Of a stretch of DNA of 64,000 bases, positions 35,720 through 44,886 are shown piece after piece. A model generated the notes under the pieces. The model did no database searches, was not told where the DNA came from, and saw only the letters and a program-made list of their open reading frames with translations. The position numbers and the translations under genes were made by a program. This DNA comes from Gloeocapsa sp. PCC 7428 (GTDB lineage Bacteria; Cyanobacteriota; Cyanobacteriia; Cyanobacteriales; Chroococcidiopsidaceae). How positions within the stretch are numbered: the stretch's first letter is position 1; each line of letters begins with the position of its first letter. Where the stretch lies: NCBI RefSeq assembly GCF_000317555.1, contig NC_019745.1:4526001-4590000 (forward strand), given 5' to 3'.

Positions 35720-37774
35720 TTAACCCTGTAGTGAGGAATGGTTGAAAAATTTTGGTTCAATCTCCCACCATTTTTGACCAAAAGGTTGTCGGCTAGTATT
35801 AGTACCGCAATGAATTTCTCCTCCTCCTCGAAAATAAGGGTCCCAATCATCAATAAAGTGACAAACTAAACCCAAAGGTTCTAAAACTGCTCGAACATCA
35901 GCTTCAAATTGACATTGAGTATTGATCTGAGGTCCAAATGGTCTAGGAATAGCAAGATGCTGATTGAGAACAATCATATTAACCATGTTAGGGAAAAAAG
36001 TTTCCGCTCGTCCATCTCCATCATCTTGAAACAAAGCTGGTATGTCGATAATATCTTCTTCACCTAAACCTAATTCGTGTTTTAAAGCCTCGCGATTCCA
36101 ATTAATATATTCTTGAAAGCGTTCGTTTTCACGAGTCAATTCTTCGTTATCAAGAACATCTGTCACACTAATATCAGCAGGTTTTTTATAAAGCTGTTTG
36201 CCTTGTCGCAATAATACCTGAGAATGTCCTTCGTTTTCTAAGCGTTGGAGAATGCTATAACACTTGTCTGGACTTGCGAGAAGGAGCTTAAAACCCTTAG
36301 AATTAGGAGCAGGAACAAACGTCATAAATTCATCGATATGCCCCACACTCAGCCAATCAGAGAAGATTTCAAACGGGGCTTGAATTTTTTGTGCAAAAAA
36401 GAAGTCTCGTAAAACTTTTAACTTGCGGCGCGGGTCTTTGATGATGTCTTGGCGCGTTCCGCCAAATATCAAACGCCCAAAAGGATAATCAATTCCTTTG
36501 ACGGTGACTGGTGGAGAAACTTCTAAATTTCCAAAAGAATCTAATTTTGTGGCTGAATAGCGGCTTTTACGAATCACATACCCAAAATCACTTCCTAGCA
36601 ATTTGCGTTTGGCAAAGCGATCGAGTCCGCGATCGCGTGGCGAATCAAGTACTACGTGAATGCATTTTCCTGGTGCTTGAGTATAGCCTATTTCAATTTC
36701 ATCGCGCATCCAAGGATCGTCTTTATGAAATTCAAAAGGAACAGGATCTAATTGCGCATTGGCTTTGCCTACAACTTTTCTCAGTTCCTCTATAAATTCT
36801 TCGTTTTTTTCCTTCGATAAACGAGATACAAACACAGTAATTGGTGATAAAGTATTAGGAGTCATTATCCAAGGAGCAACGCGAAAAACTACGCGATCGC
36901 TGTAGATTGTTTCTCCATCTTTTGTAAGATTTAAATTAATATTGACCAAACCATCAAAATCTACATCAGGATAACTTAATCCCTTCACACCTAGGAGAAT
37001 ATCATGGTCGGTTTCTCTAATTTTTGCCTTTGCTCTCTTGGCTCCAATTAACTCACAATAACCTTGATCTAGTTCATCATAAATGCAAATGCGCCTAGCA
37101 ATATTTTGATCTACCGATAAATTAACTTTGCACCCATCAGGAAGCGTTTTCACCCCCACTCTGCGAACAATGATAAAGCTCAATTCTTTTAAATTTGGTA
37201 GTCTTTGAATATGTTTTTTCTCATCATATTGACTGCAAGAATGAACAAGGTCGCGATCGGTATTAACAACTAAAATCGCACCGTGACCATTAACTCCCCA
37301 TTTCCAATCTCCTTTATTAGGATTATTTTCTTCAACAATTCCATCGCGATCCGCATCTACATCTAGACAAATCCGCAGACAAGTTAGCTTCAGTTGAATT
37401 TTACTCAGTTGATGACCATTCTGATCGTGGAAAACTATTTGTAGCGAACGATCATTGAGGCGATCGCTAAAGGTTCTTGCTAGCAGGATAATCTTTGGAA
37501 GCTGCTTGATCGAAACTGAGGTTTGTGTATCAACGAGTTGATTTATATTCGAGTAAATTTCAATTTCTCCCTGCACTTTGAAGCTAATACTTGCATCCTC
37601 AGAAGGCGCAATATGTTCTAAGGAGATTTGCGCTGGTTGACCAACAACTAAAATATCTTCATATTCTCTACTTTCTTTTTGAGAACGTGAATAAACTTTA
37701 GCAGATGTTTCAATCTGTAATATTTCTCTCATAACTGACTTGTTTATATCGCTTTTAATAGAGATTCTCAGCAC
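35720..37774 (-). CDS. Protein-arginine deiminase (PAD), full-length three-domain form
   Basis: A 684-residue protein strikingly like vertebrate PADs, calcium-dependent enzymes that convert peptidyl-arginine to citrulline. The N-terminal beta domain is followed by the second Ig-like domain (DVDADRDGI, WKWGVNGHGAILVVNTDRD, RVAPWIMTPNT). The catalytic domain has WMRDEIEIGY with Asp358, SDWLSVGHIDEF with His479 and Asp481, and EIHCGTN with Cys656; these match Asp350, His471, Asp473 and Cys645 of human PAD4. Substrate arginines in DSPRDRGL are kept. One calcium ligand position (Gln349 of PAD4) is Arg here. GTG 37774 opens the frame; ATG 37732 is an equally good start. No signal peptide is seen. 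Confidence 0.9.
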   Translation of the reverse strand: MLRISIKSDINKSVMREILQIETSAKVYSRSQKESREYEDILVVGQPAQISLEHIAPSEDASISFKVQGEIEIYSNINQLVDTQTSVSIKQLPKIILLARTFSDRLNDRSLQIVFHDQNGHQLSKIQLKLTCLRICLDVDADRDGIVEENNPNKGDWKWGVNGHGAILVVNTDRDLVHSCSQYDEKKHIQRLPNLKELSFIIVRRVGVKTLPDGCKVNLSVDQNIARRICIYDELDQGYCELIGAKRAKAKIRETDHDILLGVKGLSYPDVDFDGLVNINLNLTKDGETIYSDRVVFRVAPWIMTPNTLSPITVFVSRLSKEKNEEFIEELRKVVGKANAQLDPVPFEFHKDDPWMRDEIEIGYTQAPGKCIHVVLDSPRDRGLDRFAKRKLLGSDFGYVIRKSRYSATKLDSFGNLEVSPPVTVKGIDYPFGRLIFGGTRQDIIKDPRRKLKVLRDFFFAQKIQAPFEIFSDWLSVGHIDEFMTFVPAPNSKGFKLLLASPDKCYSILQRLENEGHSQVLLRQGKQLYKKPADISVTDVLDNEELTRENERFQEYINWNREALKHELGLGEEDIIDIPALFQDDGDGRAETFFPNMVNMIVLNQHLAIPRPFGPQINTQCQFEADVRAVLEPLGLVCHFIDDWDPYFRGGGEIHCGTNTSRQPFGQKWWEIEPKFFNHSSLQG

Positions 37775-37876
37775 TGAATTTCTAATCTCACTGTACCAAG
37801 GTCTTTGAGCTTGGTATCAAAATGGCGTTTAATCGAATTGAATTGAGAGGCATTGACCGCGTGACTGAATTCGTCG

Positions 37877-40800
37877 ATGCGCTACAAATTAACGCTAACT
37901 TGGTTTTGCTTAATCTTGTCAATTTATACAAGAGGTTTATCATTAATCCTTAGTGACTCACGCATTGCCAACAGCTTTTTCACTGCATCTGCTATGAATG
38001 AAACTGCCCTCAATCGATTTTGGGAATTATTGGGATGGGTGCTAGCGCTCAAATTTGAAGCCTTTGAACAAATTAACATCCTGCCGTATGGCTCGACAGT
38101 TGCGTTCGTCGTTGTTCTAGCTGCTAGCTTATCTCAAGTCGTTGCTCAGAGCGTTGTTCTATTCGTCAATCGGGTTACACCCATTCGCTTTGTATTTACG
38201 CTGCTGATTGGAGCAGTTTTATTTGCATTTGGCTACTTCTTCCTAGTTTTGAGTACTTGGTTAATTAGCTTTGCTCCATTTACCGTTGAAGCTCGTTTTG
38301 AGGTGGTAGCACGCACTTTAGGATTTAGTTACGCACCGCTCATCTTTAGTGTTTTTGGAGCGATGCCTTACTTAGGAGAACCGATTCTATCAGTGTTATC
38401 GCTGTGGCAGTTGTTGGCAATGGTTGTTGGCTTTGCCGCCGCTAGCAATACGACTGTATGGCAGGCATTTGGAACTGTCGCGTTGGGATGGTTTACGCTG
38501 TGGGTGATGCAACGCACGATTGGTCAGCCGATCGCCCAGTTTGGTTATTGGATTGCTTGCCAAGTAGCGGGTGTAGAACTCGTCACTAAGCGCGAACGGC
38601 TTCCAGCGATTTTACAAAAGCGATTGCGTGCTTTTGCGACGAATTTAACGGTAATGAACAGATTCGACGCAACAGCTGTCACATCTTTTCAGATAGAAGC
38701 ACAAACCACTTCTGTAAAGAAGCGATCGCAATACTCCACATCAAATTTTCCAAGTAATGCAGCCGTTTCAGCCCAGGCTGATGCCATCGATCGCGATCGC
38801 CGTTTTCAGTTGAGTAAAATTGTCCGACAACTCCCCAGTCTCGTCGGACTCACTGGCGTTACTTTTGCAGCGATCGTTCTTCTCTCACCGATTCGTTACT
38901 GGTGGTTCGCCTGGTATGGTAATTTGGGCGGGATCTTTAAACTAGCCTTCGATTTAGTATGGATTGGCATAATTGCCTTTGTCGCCGCTGCGATTTTAGC
39001 TCCCTTAGAGGCGCTTGGCTGGTGGGCGGGTTGGTATGGCGATCGCGTCAACACTACGTCTGCGACAACCGAAAAACCGCAATCTATCCCACAACACATC
39101 TCGCGTTATGTCGTTTATCTCGATGGTATCGGTCAATCTACATTTGACTATTTACCAGATATTCAAGCGTTTCTCGACTCTTTAGCACCAGTTTTACCAA
39201 AAGACGTGCTGCTCATTAAAGGCATTATGCCCTACTCAGTCCGCAATAACCCACTGACAGGCAACCGTCCTCTAGCATTCTTTTGGCGCTTGGCTGACTC
39301 ATTTAGACTCAAAAATCCTGCAAGTTTGTTTGGTTATTTAGTCAATCTCCGCAATGTCTTGGTTGTCGCGGTGTCTGCTGACAAACGCTATGGACCAATC
39401 TACAATCTGGGAATTGCCAAGGTTATTTATCAAGCGCTCATCCGACATGGCTACCAATCTGATAGCGATGTTCCAATTACGCTGATTGGTTTTAGCGGCG
39501 GTGGCCAAATGGCAGCAGGAGCCGCCCCATTTTTACGACAGGTATTAACTGCCCCGATTGAGGTAATCTCGCTTGGAGGAGTTATTAGTGGCAATATTAA
39601 CATCTTAAAACTAGAGCATCTCTATCATTTGGTAGGTGACAAAGATTTCGTTGAGCGTATGGGTCTGATGTTTCCCAAACGTTGGGCGATCTTCTTCTTG
39701 TCTTACTGGAATCGTGCCAAACGCCTGGGGAAAGTGAATCGAATTTCGCTTGGTCCGGTCGGTCATCAACTCCCAGGAGGATTAATGGACCCCGAACAGT
39801 TTCTCCCCGACGGTCGCAGTTACTTGCAACAAACGATCGATTGGGTCGTAGAAATTTTACTAGGCACTGCTGCGATAGAAGATCGAGCAACTCCTCGCCA
39901 AGCCAGTAATTATGAACGGTATCGGCAAGCCGCTTTCAATCAACCTCAGTTTTATCCACTCGATCAGTCGGTGTCACAAGAATACTACCACCCAATTGCA
40001 CCCTGGATGGGAAGATTGATTTTGCCTGCTAAAGAGCAACGGCAAACGATTAAAGGCGTCTTGTTTGAAGTGCATCATGCACCCGCCGATTTTCAGCAGC
40101 TTGTTGGACAAGTTACAATCTTGCGCTGGAGCGACACGCCACAAGTGCGATCGTATGTCAAAGCAGTAACGAAAGACGTGCATTTCAGCGCTCAAGCCGA
40201 GTACAGCAGTCAACAAGGCAACATTCACCCAACGCGAATTAATCACTGGCGACTTGTCGATCCCTTAGAATCGCTAGCCGGTTCGCATCCCGTTGATGAT
40301 GTTGTCGTGATGTTGCAAGAACCCATTGCCGTGCAACTCCTCCCTGATATACGTCAATCTGCGCATGAGGCAAGTATCTCTGCATACGCGTTGTCTATTT
40401 CTCGCGACCCCGTTCAAATTACAGGACGCTACTACGGCTTGGTAAAATTTATACAACTTGTAGAAGCCGACAGTGATTTGTTTCGCGTAGTTCACTTTAA
40501 TCGGACTTCAAAGCAATTTGATGGAGCAGAAGAAATTGTCAAAATGCCTTCTGTAGTAGCCAATCGCAATGATACTTACCCATCTACTAACAAAGACATT
40601 GAAAAATCTCCCCTGAATGAAACTGGATGGTACATCTATGGTGCGCCGGATGCGTCAGGGGTGTTTGTCGTACAAGCATTAGCCCCTCGCGTTCTGTTTC
40701 AGGTCGAACCAAAGCGGAGAATTGAAGGCAAAGCAGTCAAAAAATATCTCAAAAAAGAGGTTTGGGGCAATTTGACGGCGCAAAAAGGTAAAATTAGCAC

Positions 40801-41683
40801 TGCATTACTCGGTAGCAATACTAACAATGCAGCTTGGCACGAAGGTAAGCGGGCGCTACTCATTCACGTTTATGGCGGAATTGGTGGTCAGAAAACAGAA
40901 CCTAAGGCGAAAGGTCCAGTTTACTTTGGTCATTTTGCTTATGGAATTGCCGAAGTAGTGCGCGAACCGCTAACTGATGAATTGCGATTTGAAATTGTCT
41001 ATCATCAAATTTATACGCATAATACTGATGGATTAATTGCAGGTAGCTTGCATTGGTCGCGTTACATGGGCGATCGCTCTTTTGGTTGGATGGGATTGCG
41101 TCCTGTTTGCGATACCCTTGTCGAACTCGATGGATTTACTGGTGATTATGAAACTACTGATGGTCAGAAGCGATCGCCTTTGGATCAAGTCGTTTATCAG
41201 CTAGAAATTATGGCGGCTCGCTATCGTATTGGTGATGGGACAGGCGGCACTTTTGTGGGACCAGCTAATAACTGCACCCAAGACGCCAATCAAGCTTTAT
41301 ATGCTGCACTGAGGCAAATAGCTCAAGCGATTCGTTCTCACCCAAACGTTGAGGAGTGGAAAAAACAAAATCCCGAACAGTTGCACAGACTAGAGCAGCT
41401 AGAACAGTTGGGTCTTGATTTGAAACGTTTGCTCTTACCCTGGGGGACAGCACGCGCCGACTGGAAAAATCAGGCGGAGGTACTAGGTAGCACACTAGAA
41501 GATAACCCAGTGCAAAACTTAATCCGTAGTTTAATTAGTTGGCGCACCATCTTACCTCGTTTGACCAGCGATGAGGTGACTCAAGCTTTTCTCAGACAGG
41601 GTGGTTCAGCGTGGGTGTTACGAACTAATCAAATTGGTGGAGTAGATCCGGATATCGAGCCTGTAGCTCCGATAACACTGTAG
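37877..41683 (+). CDS. Large membrane protein with alpha/beta-hydrolase-like domain
   Basis: A 1268-residue protein. Residues 1-240 and 320-380 hold about eight hydrophobic segments. A hydrolase-like domain follows: YVVYLDGIGQSTFDYLPD, then IMPYSVRNNP, VSADKRYGPIYNLGIAKVIY, and the nucleophile elbow GFSGGGQ with Ser540. The C-terminal 550 residues are soluble and contain YHQIYTHNTDGLIAG, SFGWMGLRPV and GTFVGPANNCTQDANQAL, a block I believe is shared by cyanobacterial proteins labelled Abi/CAAX-protease-like, though I cannot confirm it. The start could instead be the ATG at 37994. The gene at 43855 is a shorter relative of the hydrolase part. Confidence 0.65.
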   Translation: MRYKLTLTWFCLILSIYTRGLSLILSDSRIANSFFTASAMNETALNRFWELLGWVLALKFEAFEQINILPYGSTVAFVVVLAASLSQVVAQSVVLFVNRVTPIRFVFTLLIGAVLFAFGYFFLVLSTWLISFAPFTVEARFEVVARTLGFSYAPLIFSVFGAMPYLGEPILSVLSLWQLLAMVVGFAAASNTTVWQAFGTVALGWFTLWVMQRTIGQPIAQFGYWIACQVAGVELVTKRERLPAILQKRLRAFATNLTVMNRFDATAVTSFQIEAQTTSVKKRSQYSTSNFPSNAAVSAQADAIDRDRRFQLSKIVRQLPSLVGLTGVTFAAIVLLSPIRYWWFAWYGNLGGIFKLAFDLVWIGIIAFVAAAILAPLEALGWWAGWYGDRVNTTSATTEKPQSIPQHISRYVVYLDGIGQSTFDYLPDIQAFLDSLAPVLPKDVLLIKGIMPYSVRNNPLTGNRPLAFFWRLADSFRLKNPASLFGYLVNLRNVLVVAVSADKRYGPIYNLGIAKVIYQALIRHGYQSDSDVPITLIGFSGGGQMAAGAAPFLRQVLTAPIEVISLGGVISGNINILKLEHLYHLVGDKDFVERMGLMFPKRWAIFFLSYWNRAKRLGKVNRISLGPVGHQLPGGLMDPEQFLPDGRSYLQQTIDWVVEILLGTAAIEDRATPRQASNYERYRQAAFNQPQFYPLDQSVSQEYYHPIAPWMGRLILPAKEQRQTIKGVLFEVHHAPADFQQLVGQVTILRWSDTPQVRSYVKAVTKDVHFSAQAEYSSQQGNIHPTRINHWRLVDPLESLAGSHPVDDVVVMLQEPIAVQLLPDIRQSAHEASISAYALSISRDPVQITGRYYGLVKFIQLVEADSDLFRVVHFNRTSKQFDGAEEIVKMPSVVANRNDTYPSTNKDIEKSPLNETGWYIYGAPDASGVFVVQALAPRVLFQVEPKRRIEGKAVKKYLKKEVWGNLTAQKGKISTALLGSNTNNAAWHEGKRALLIHVYGGIGGQKTEPKAKGPVYFGHFAYGIAEVVREPLTDELRFEIVYHQIYTHNTDGLIAGSLHWSRYMGDRSFGWMGLRPVCDTLVELDGFTGDYETTDGQKRSPLDQVVYQLEIMAARYRIGDGTGGTFVGPANNCTQDANQALYAALRQIAQAIRSHPNVEEWKKQNPEQLHRLEQLEQLGLDLKRLLLPWGTARADWKNQAEVLGSTLEDNPVQNLIRSLISWRTILPRLTSDEVTQAFLRQGGSAWVLRTNQIGGVDPDIEPVAPITL

Positions 41684-41717
41684 TTAAATTTGTAACGCAA
41701 CACATAGGCGATCTTGA

Positions 41718-42290
41718 CTAATCATCCAACCAGCTAAATAATCCTAGTGCAATGACACTGCCAACAAAGTGAGCACCAATCAAATTAACGTTTGCCAATA
41801 CGACAAAAATATCCAACGGACGAATAGAATTTATTGAGGTATAAGCTGCTACTCCTTGAGGTAGTGCTAGAGCTTTCGCCGCTACGGTAGCGATCGTCAC
41901 TTCAGATGCTAAAAAAGCTAACAATAGACCAATCAAACTGACAATTAATCCAGTGTTTAATAATTGAAGTACTTCCTCCTTTTTTGGATGTAATTCTCGA
42001 TTAGGTGACTGTAAAGTTCTGTCTAAACGCCGATAACGAAAAGACAAATAGAGCCTAAAGCACAACACTAAAATGCCAGTAATCCCTAAAAAGACGCCAA
42101 ACGCCATGACTGGATTTGTTGTTGCTTGGACAGTAGTATTACGGCTAAATATAGCCAACAATAAAGCCAAGCTAGAAACAGTACCTAGCCCTAACTGCAC
42201 CCAGAAGCTAACGCGCCTAACTACGCGGAAAGTAGCTGCAAATCGTTGTTTAGTCGGTGCAGGTAAGTAGAAATTCAAGTTATTTGACAT
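41718..42290 (-). CDS. DUF3611 family membrane protein
   Basis: A 190-residue cyanobacterial protein with four or five hydrophobic segments. It has the N-terminal RVVRRVSFWVQLGLGTVSSLALL, the loop FRYRRLDRTL, and the C-terminal LDIFVVLANVNLIGAHFVGSVIALGLFSWL. Family function unknown; plant homologues are found in chloroplasts. It ends 34 bases from the large hydrolase gene, convergent. Confidence 0.85.
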   Translation of the reverse strand: MSNNLNFYLPAPTKQRFAATFRVVRRVSFWVQLGLGTVSSLALLLAIFSRNTTVQATTNPVMAFGVFLGITGILVLCFRLYLSFRYRRLDRTLQSPNRELHPKKEEVLQLLNTGLIVSLIGLLLAFLASEVTIATVAAKALALPQGVAAYTSINSIRPLDIFVVLANVNLIGAHFVGSVIALGLFSWLDD

Positions 42291-42815
42291 GGCGTTCTTC
42301 TTAAACTTAATAAACTATCTTTTGATTAGATTTTATAAATATATGTTTTATTAACGGCTACTACAGTGCATCCTGTTTAGGTATCAAACATTAACCCAAG
42401 CCAAACTAATCCTTAGAAGGATGTAGCGAATAAATGTGTTCTACTATGTGTAGTAGTCAATTTAGGCGAGTCAACCATAAATAACATGGTTCTTCACAGA
42501 CTGAGCGCGCTGATCGCCATTGGGCTTAAGATCAGTTCGGTCACAGTGTCAGCCTAGCCTAGTTCAGACAAGTTCGATCAGGGTGGTTCAGGCGTGAGGT
42601 CACTAGAAGAACGTCGTAGGGGCAAGAAGTTCCCGAACTCGATGATACCAACATGGTAAGTTAAAGGTAGAGTGTCTAATTGCAATCGGTAAGGGGGAAT
42701 GCATTAACACCCACGCTACGCTCGAAAATCCAAAGATGTTTTCACCCAAACGCTAGCAAAGATGAGCAAAAATCTACTAGCTAAAGGGGCTTAAATTAAA
42801 CAGAAGGAGATTTGA
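42291..42815. other. Structured intergenic region (about 520 bases)
   Basis: Between divergent DUF3611 and HdeD-like genes. The part 42500-42690 is richer in G+C than its surroundings and has GATCAG/CTGATC-like and GTTCGATCAG segments. A frame there (DQGGSGVRSLEERRRGKK to a TGG TAA) has no start and may be a gene remnant. A small RNA or a lost mobile element is possible; I cannot decide. Confidence 0.35.
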
Positions 42816-43367
42816 ATGAGAACTACAGATCCTGAAGTGAGTGATAAAGAACGCACTGGTGGCTCAGGACTCGGTATCGTAGTTGGGATCTTATTAGTCA
42901 TTATCGGGCTAGCCGCTATTGCTCGACCTGTTTATGCAACCATTGCTTCGACAATCGCATTTGGCTGGATTTTTATTTTCGCTGGAATTGCTCAGTTTAT
43001 CTATGCTTTTGGATCGCGAGGAGCAGGTCAGTTTGTCTGGAAATTACTGCTGAGTATCTTCTATTTTGTGGCTGGGCTTGTTGTTTTAACTAATATCCTT
43101 TCAGGAGCGATCGCCCTAACACTCATACTCGGAATTACGATCTTTGTTCAAGGTGCGTTGCAAGTTTTTATTGCCTTTGATTTGCGTCCTGCTCGCAACT
43201 GGGGTTGGGTTTTATTCAGTGGAATTTTAGGAATTATACTAGGTATCCTTATTTGGTCTGAATGGCCGTTCAACGCAGATTGGATACTCGGACTTTTTGT
43301 TGGAATTACTCTTTTATTTAATGGTATCTGGATGATTATCTTATCTTCATTGCAGCGCGCTACTTAG
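42816..43367 (+). CDS. HdeD family acid-resistance-type membrane protein
   Basis: A 183-residue protein with six predicted spans arranged as repeated helical hairpins: GIVVGILLVIIGLAAIARP, ASTIAFGWIFIFAGIAQFIYAF, LLLSIFYFVAGLVVLTN, and ILGIILGILIW. This matches HdeD, a membrane protein linked to acid resistance at high cell density in Escherichia coli. AAGGAG precedes the ATG. A role in acid stress here is not shown. Confidence 0.82.
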   Translation: MRTTDPEVSDKERTGGSGLGIVVGILLVIIGLAAIARPVYATIASTIAFGWIFIFAGIAQFIYAFGSRGAGQFVWKLLLSIFYFVAGLVVLTNILSGAIALTLILGITIFVQGALQVFIAFDLRPARNWGWVLFSGILGIILGILIWSEWPFNADWILGLFVGITLLFNGIWMIILSSLQRAT

Positions 43368-43446
43368 TCTTGATATAGAATTCCGTTGCAGGTGGTATGT
43401 TTTGTACACAGAAAAACGTTCACAGTTGTATCCCAGGAGTGGATAA

Positions 43447-43809
43447 ATGCTTGGATTTTTAATTTCTGTCGTCGTCATTGCGATTAGTTTATTAATTATC
43501 TCAAAACTACCTTTGGGTGTTGATGTTGATAATCCTTGGGTTGCTTTAATTGCTGGGGCGATTATTGGTGCATTTAATGGTATTTGGGGTTTGTTTCCTG
43601 GCTGGTTTAGAACGGCGAATGCTCTTTTAAGTCTAGGGTTGATTCCCTTAATCGGTAGTATTATTGTATTTGGTCTAGCAGCGTGGTTGGTTGAGGGATT
43701 TCGCTTGCGATGGGGAATTGGCAGTGCAATTTTAGGAGCGATCGCTCTTAGCATTGTTAACTCAATTCTCTTTTTCATTCTGCGCCAGACAGGCTTGGTT
43801 GCAATTTAA
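43447..43809 (+). CDS. Phage holin family-like membrane protein (four spans)
   Basis: A 120-residue protein of four hydrophobic helices. It begins MLGFLISVVVIAISLLIISK; then come VDVDNPWVALIAGAIIGAFNG, NALLSLGLIPLIGSIIVFGLAAWLVEGFRLRWG and SIVNSILFFIL. It fits the widespread four-TMS holin-like family (Phage_holin_4_2), which is generally chromosomal and not a phage lysis gene. It lies 80 bases after the HdeD-like gene. Confidence 0.75.
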   Translation: MLGFLISVVVIAISLLIISKLPLGVDVDNPWVALIAGAIIGAFNGIWGLFPGWFRTANALLSLGLIPLIGSIIVFGLAAWLVEGFRLRWGIGSAILGAIALSIVNSILFFILRQTGLVAI

Positions 43810-43854
43810 TTGATCGAAAATCCTGCTTTTCATTCAAGCATAAATACTCGCTGT

Positions 43855-44886
43855 TCATTTTTCAGCGATTTTCTGAACTGGGCATTGCGAAGTTAGAGGT
43901 TGGTTGATAGACCAGATCGGCAGTTGGTCAACTTGCTCAATAGTCTGCTTAACGTAAGGTATGCCATTGGGTGAAATGGCGTTGCCAAAATAGCCTTCGG
44001 CTCCAGTGTGTTCGTAAGAACCGATAATGCAAACAGTATAGCGCCCTTGCCGTCGGGCTTGATTCACTGGAGAACCTACTGTCCAACTCCAGCGTGCAGG
44101 AAAGATGATGCGGCTAAGATCGGCAACCCAGTCGCGATCGCCTTGCAAATGATAAACACGATCTGCGTCGTTAAATCCGGCTCTGCCTTCAAATGTACCG
44201 CCGATCGACACTACCGTTAAGCGGGCATTGATCCATTCATTTAGGTGTGCCGTCGCCCCCAAAGCAACTTGAGTTCCACCACTTGTACTGATCAAAATTA
44301 AGTTAATTGGTCGATCAGATTGAGCGATCGGATGTGCAACATTCATGCGCTCGACAATCGTATGAGCAATACTTAAGTTGTAAACTGGACCATAACGCTC
44401 GTCAGCGGAAATTGCAAACCGCCATAAATTGCGAACTTGAACTAAAACATTACGCAGTATTCCATCGCTTTCTTTTGAGGCTTCCCACAACGGAGTTAAG
44501 AGCTCTTGACTGCCGAGGTCTCGGTTAATGACTGAATAAGGAAACACATCTCGTACAACAACACACTGAGGATGGCGTTCTGCAAGCTGATAAATAAAAT
44601 ACTTTTCACCAGGCGTGATCTCTTCAGGGGAAAAGTTTCCAACACCAGGCAAAAACACAATATAGCAATTGATAGCTGAGGTGGGATCAATAGCAGCTTG
44701 ACGCCTTAGAACTTCAGGCGTTTCTTCTTCCAAGCCTAAACTCTCAGCGGTTTGGTTAAGCCACCAGACTATTGTACTCAGCGGTGCCAGCATCCCCCAA
44801 AGCATCAAGAGTCCAACCATCAAAAGGATAAGCCTAAACGTTGTCCCACTTAATGTATGAATTATACGGCTGATCCACTGCGGCAT
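43855..44886 (-). CDS. Membrane-anchored alpha/beta-hydrolase-like protein
   Basis: A 343-residue protein with an N-terminal span (TFRLILLMVGLLMLWGML) and a hydrolase-like domain: IVFLPGVGNFSPEE, VVRDVFPYSVINRDL, AISADERYGPVYNLSIAHTI, and LILISTSGGTQVALGA with probable nucleophile Ser202. It shares the PYSV..NR, SAD.RYGP.YNL and SGG.Q pattern with the 1268-residue protein at 37877, so the two are paralogues. In this copy the Gly before the nucleophile is Ser (STSGG rather than GFSGG). Substrate unknown. Confidence 0.7.
   Translation of the reverse strand: MPQWISRIIHTLSGTTFRLILLMVGLLMLWGMLAPLSTIVWWLNQTAESLGLEEETPEVLRRQAAIDPTSAINCYIVFLPGVGNFSPEEITPGEKYFIYQLAERHPQCVVVRDVFPYSVINRDLGSQELLTPLWEASKESDGILRNVLVQVRNLWRFAISADERYGPVYNLSIAHTIVERMNVAHPIAQSDRPINLILISTSGGTQVALGATAHLNEWINARLTVVSIGGTFEGRAGFNDADRVYHLQGDRDWVADLSRIIFPARWSWTVGSPVNQARRQGRYTVCIIGSYEHTGAEGYFGNAISPNGIPYVKQTIEQVDQLPIWSINQPLTSQCPVQKIAEK

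Noticed and set aside
27775-37774. Guanidine riboswitch upstream of the ureohydrolase or ABC operon
   Set aside because: I looked for ykkC-type conserved wording in the spacers and found none.
43447-43809. Holin-like protein as evidence of a prophage
   Set aside because: No phage genes around; this family is widespread on ordinary chromosomes.
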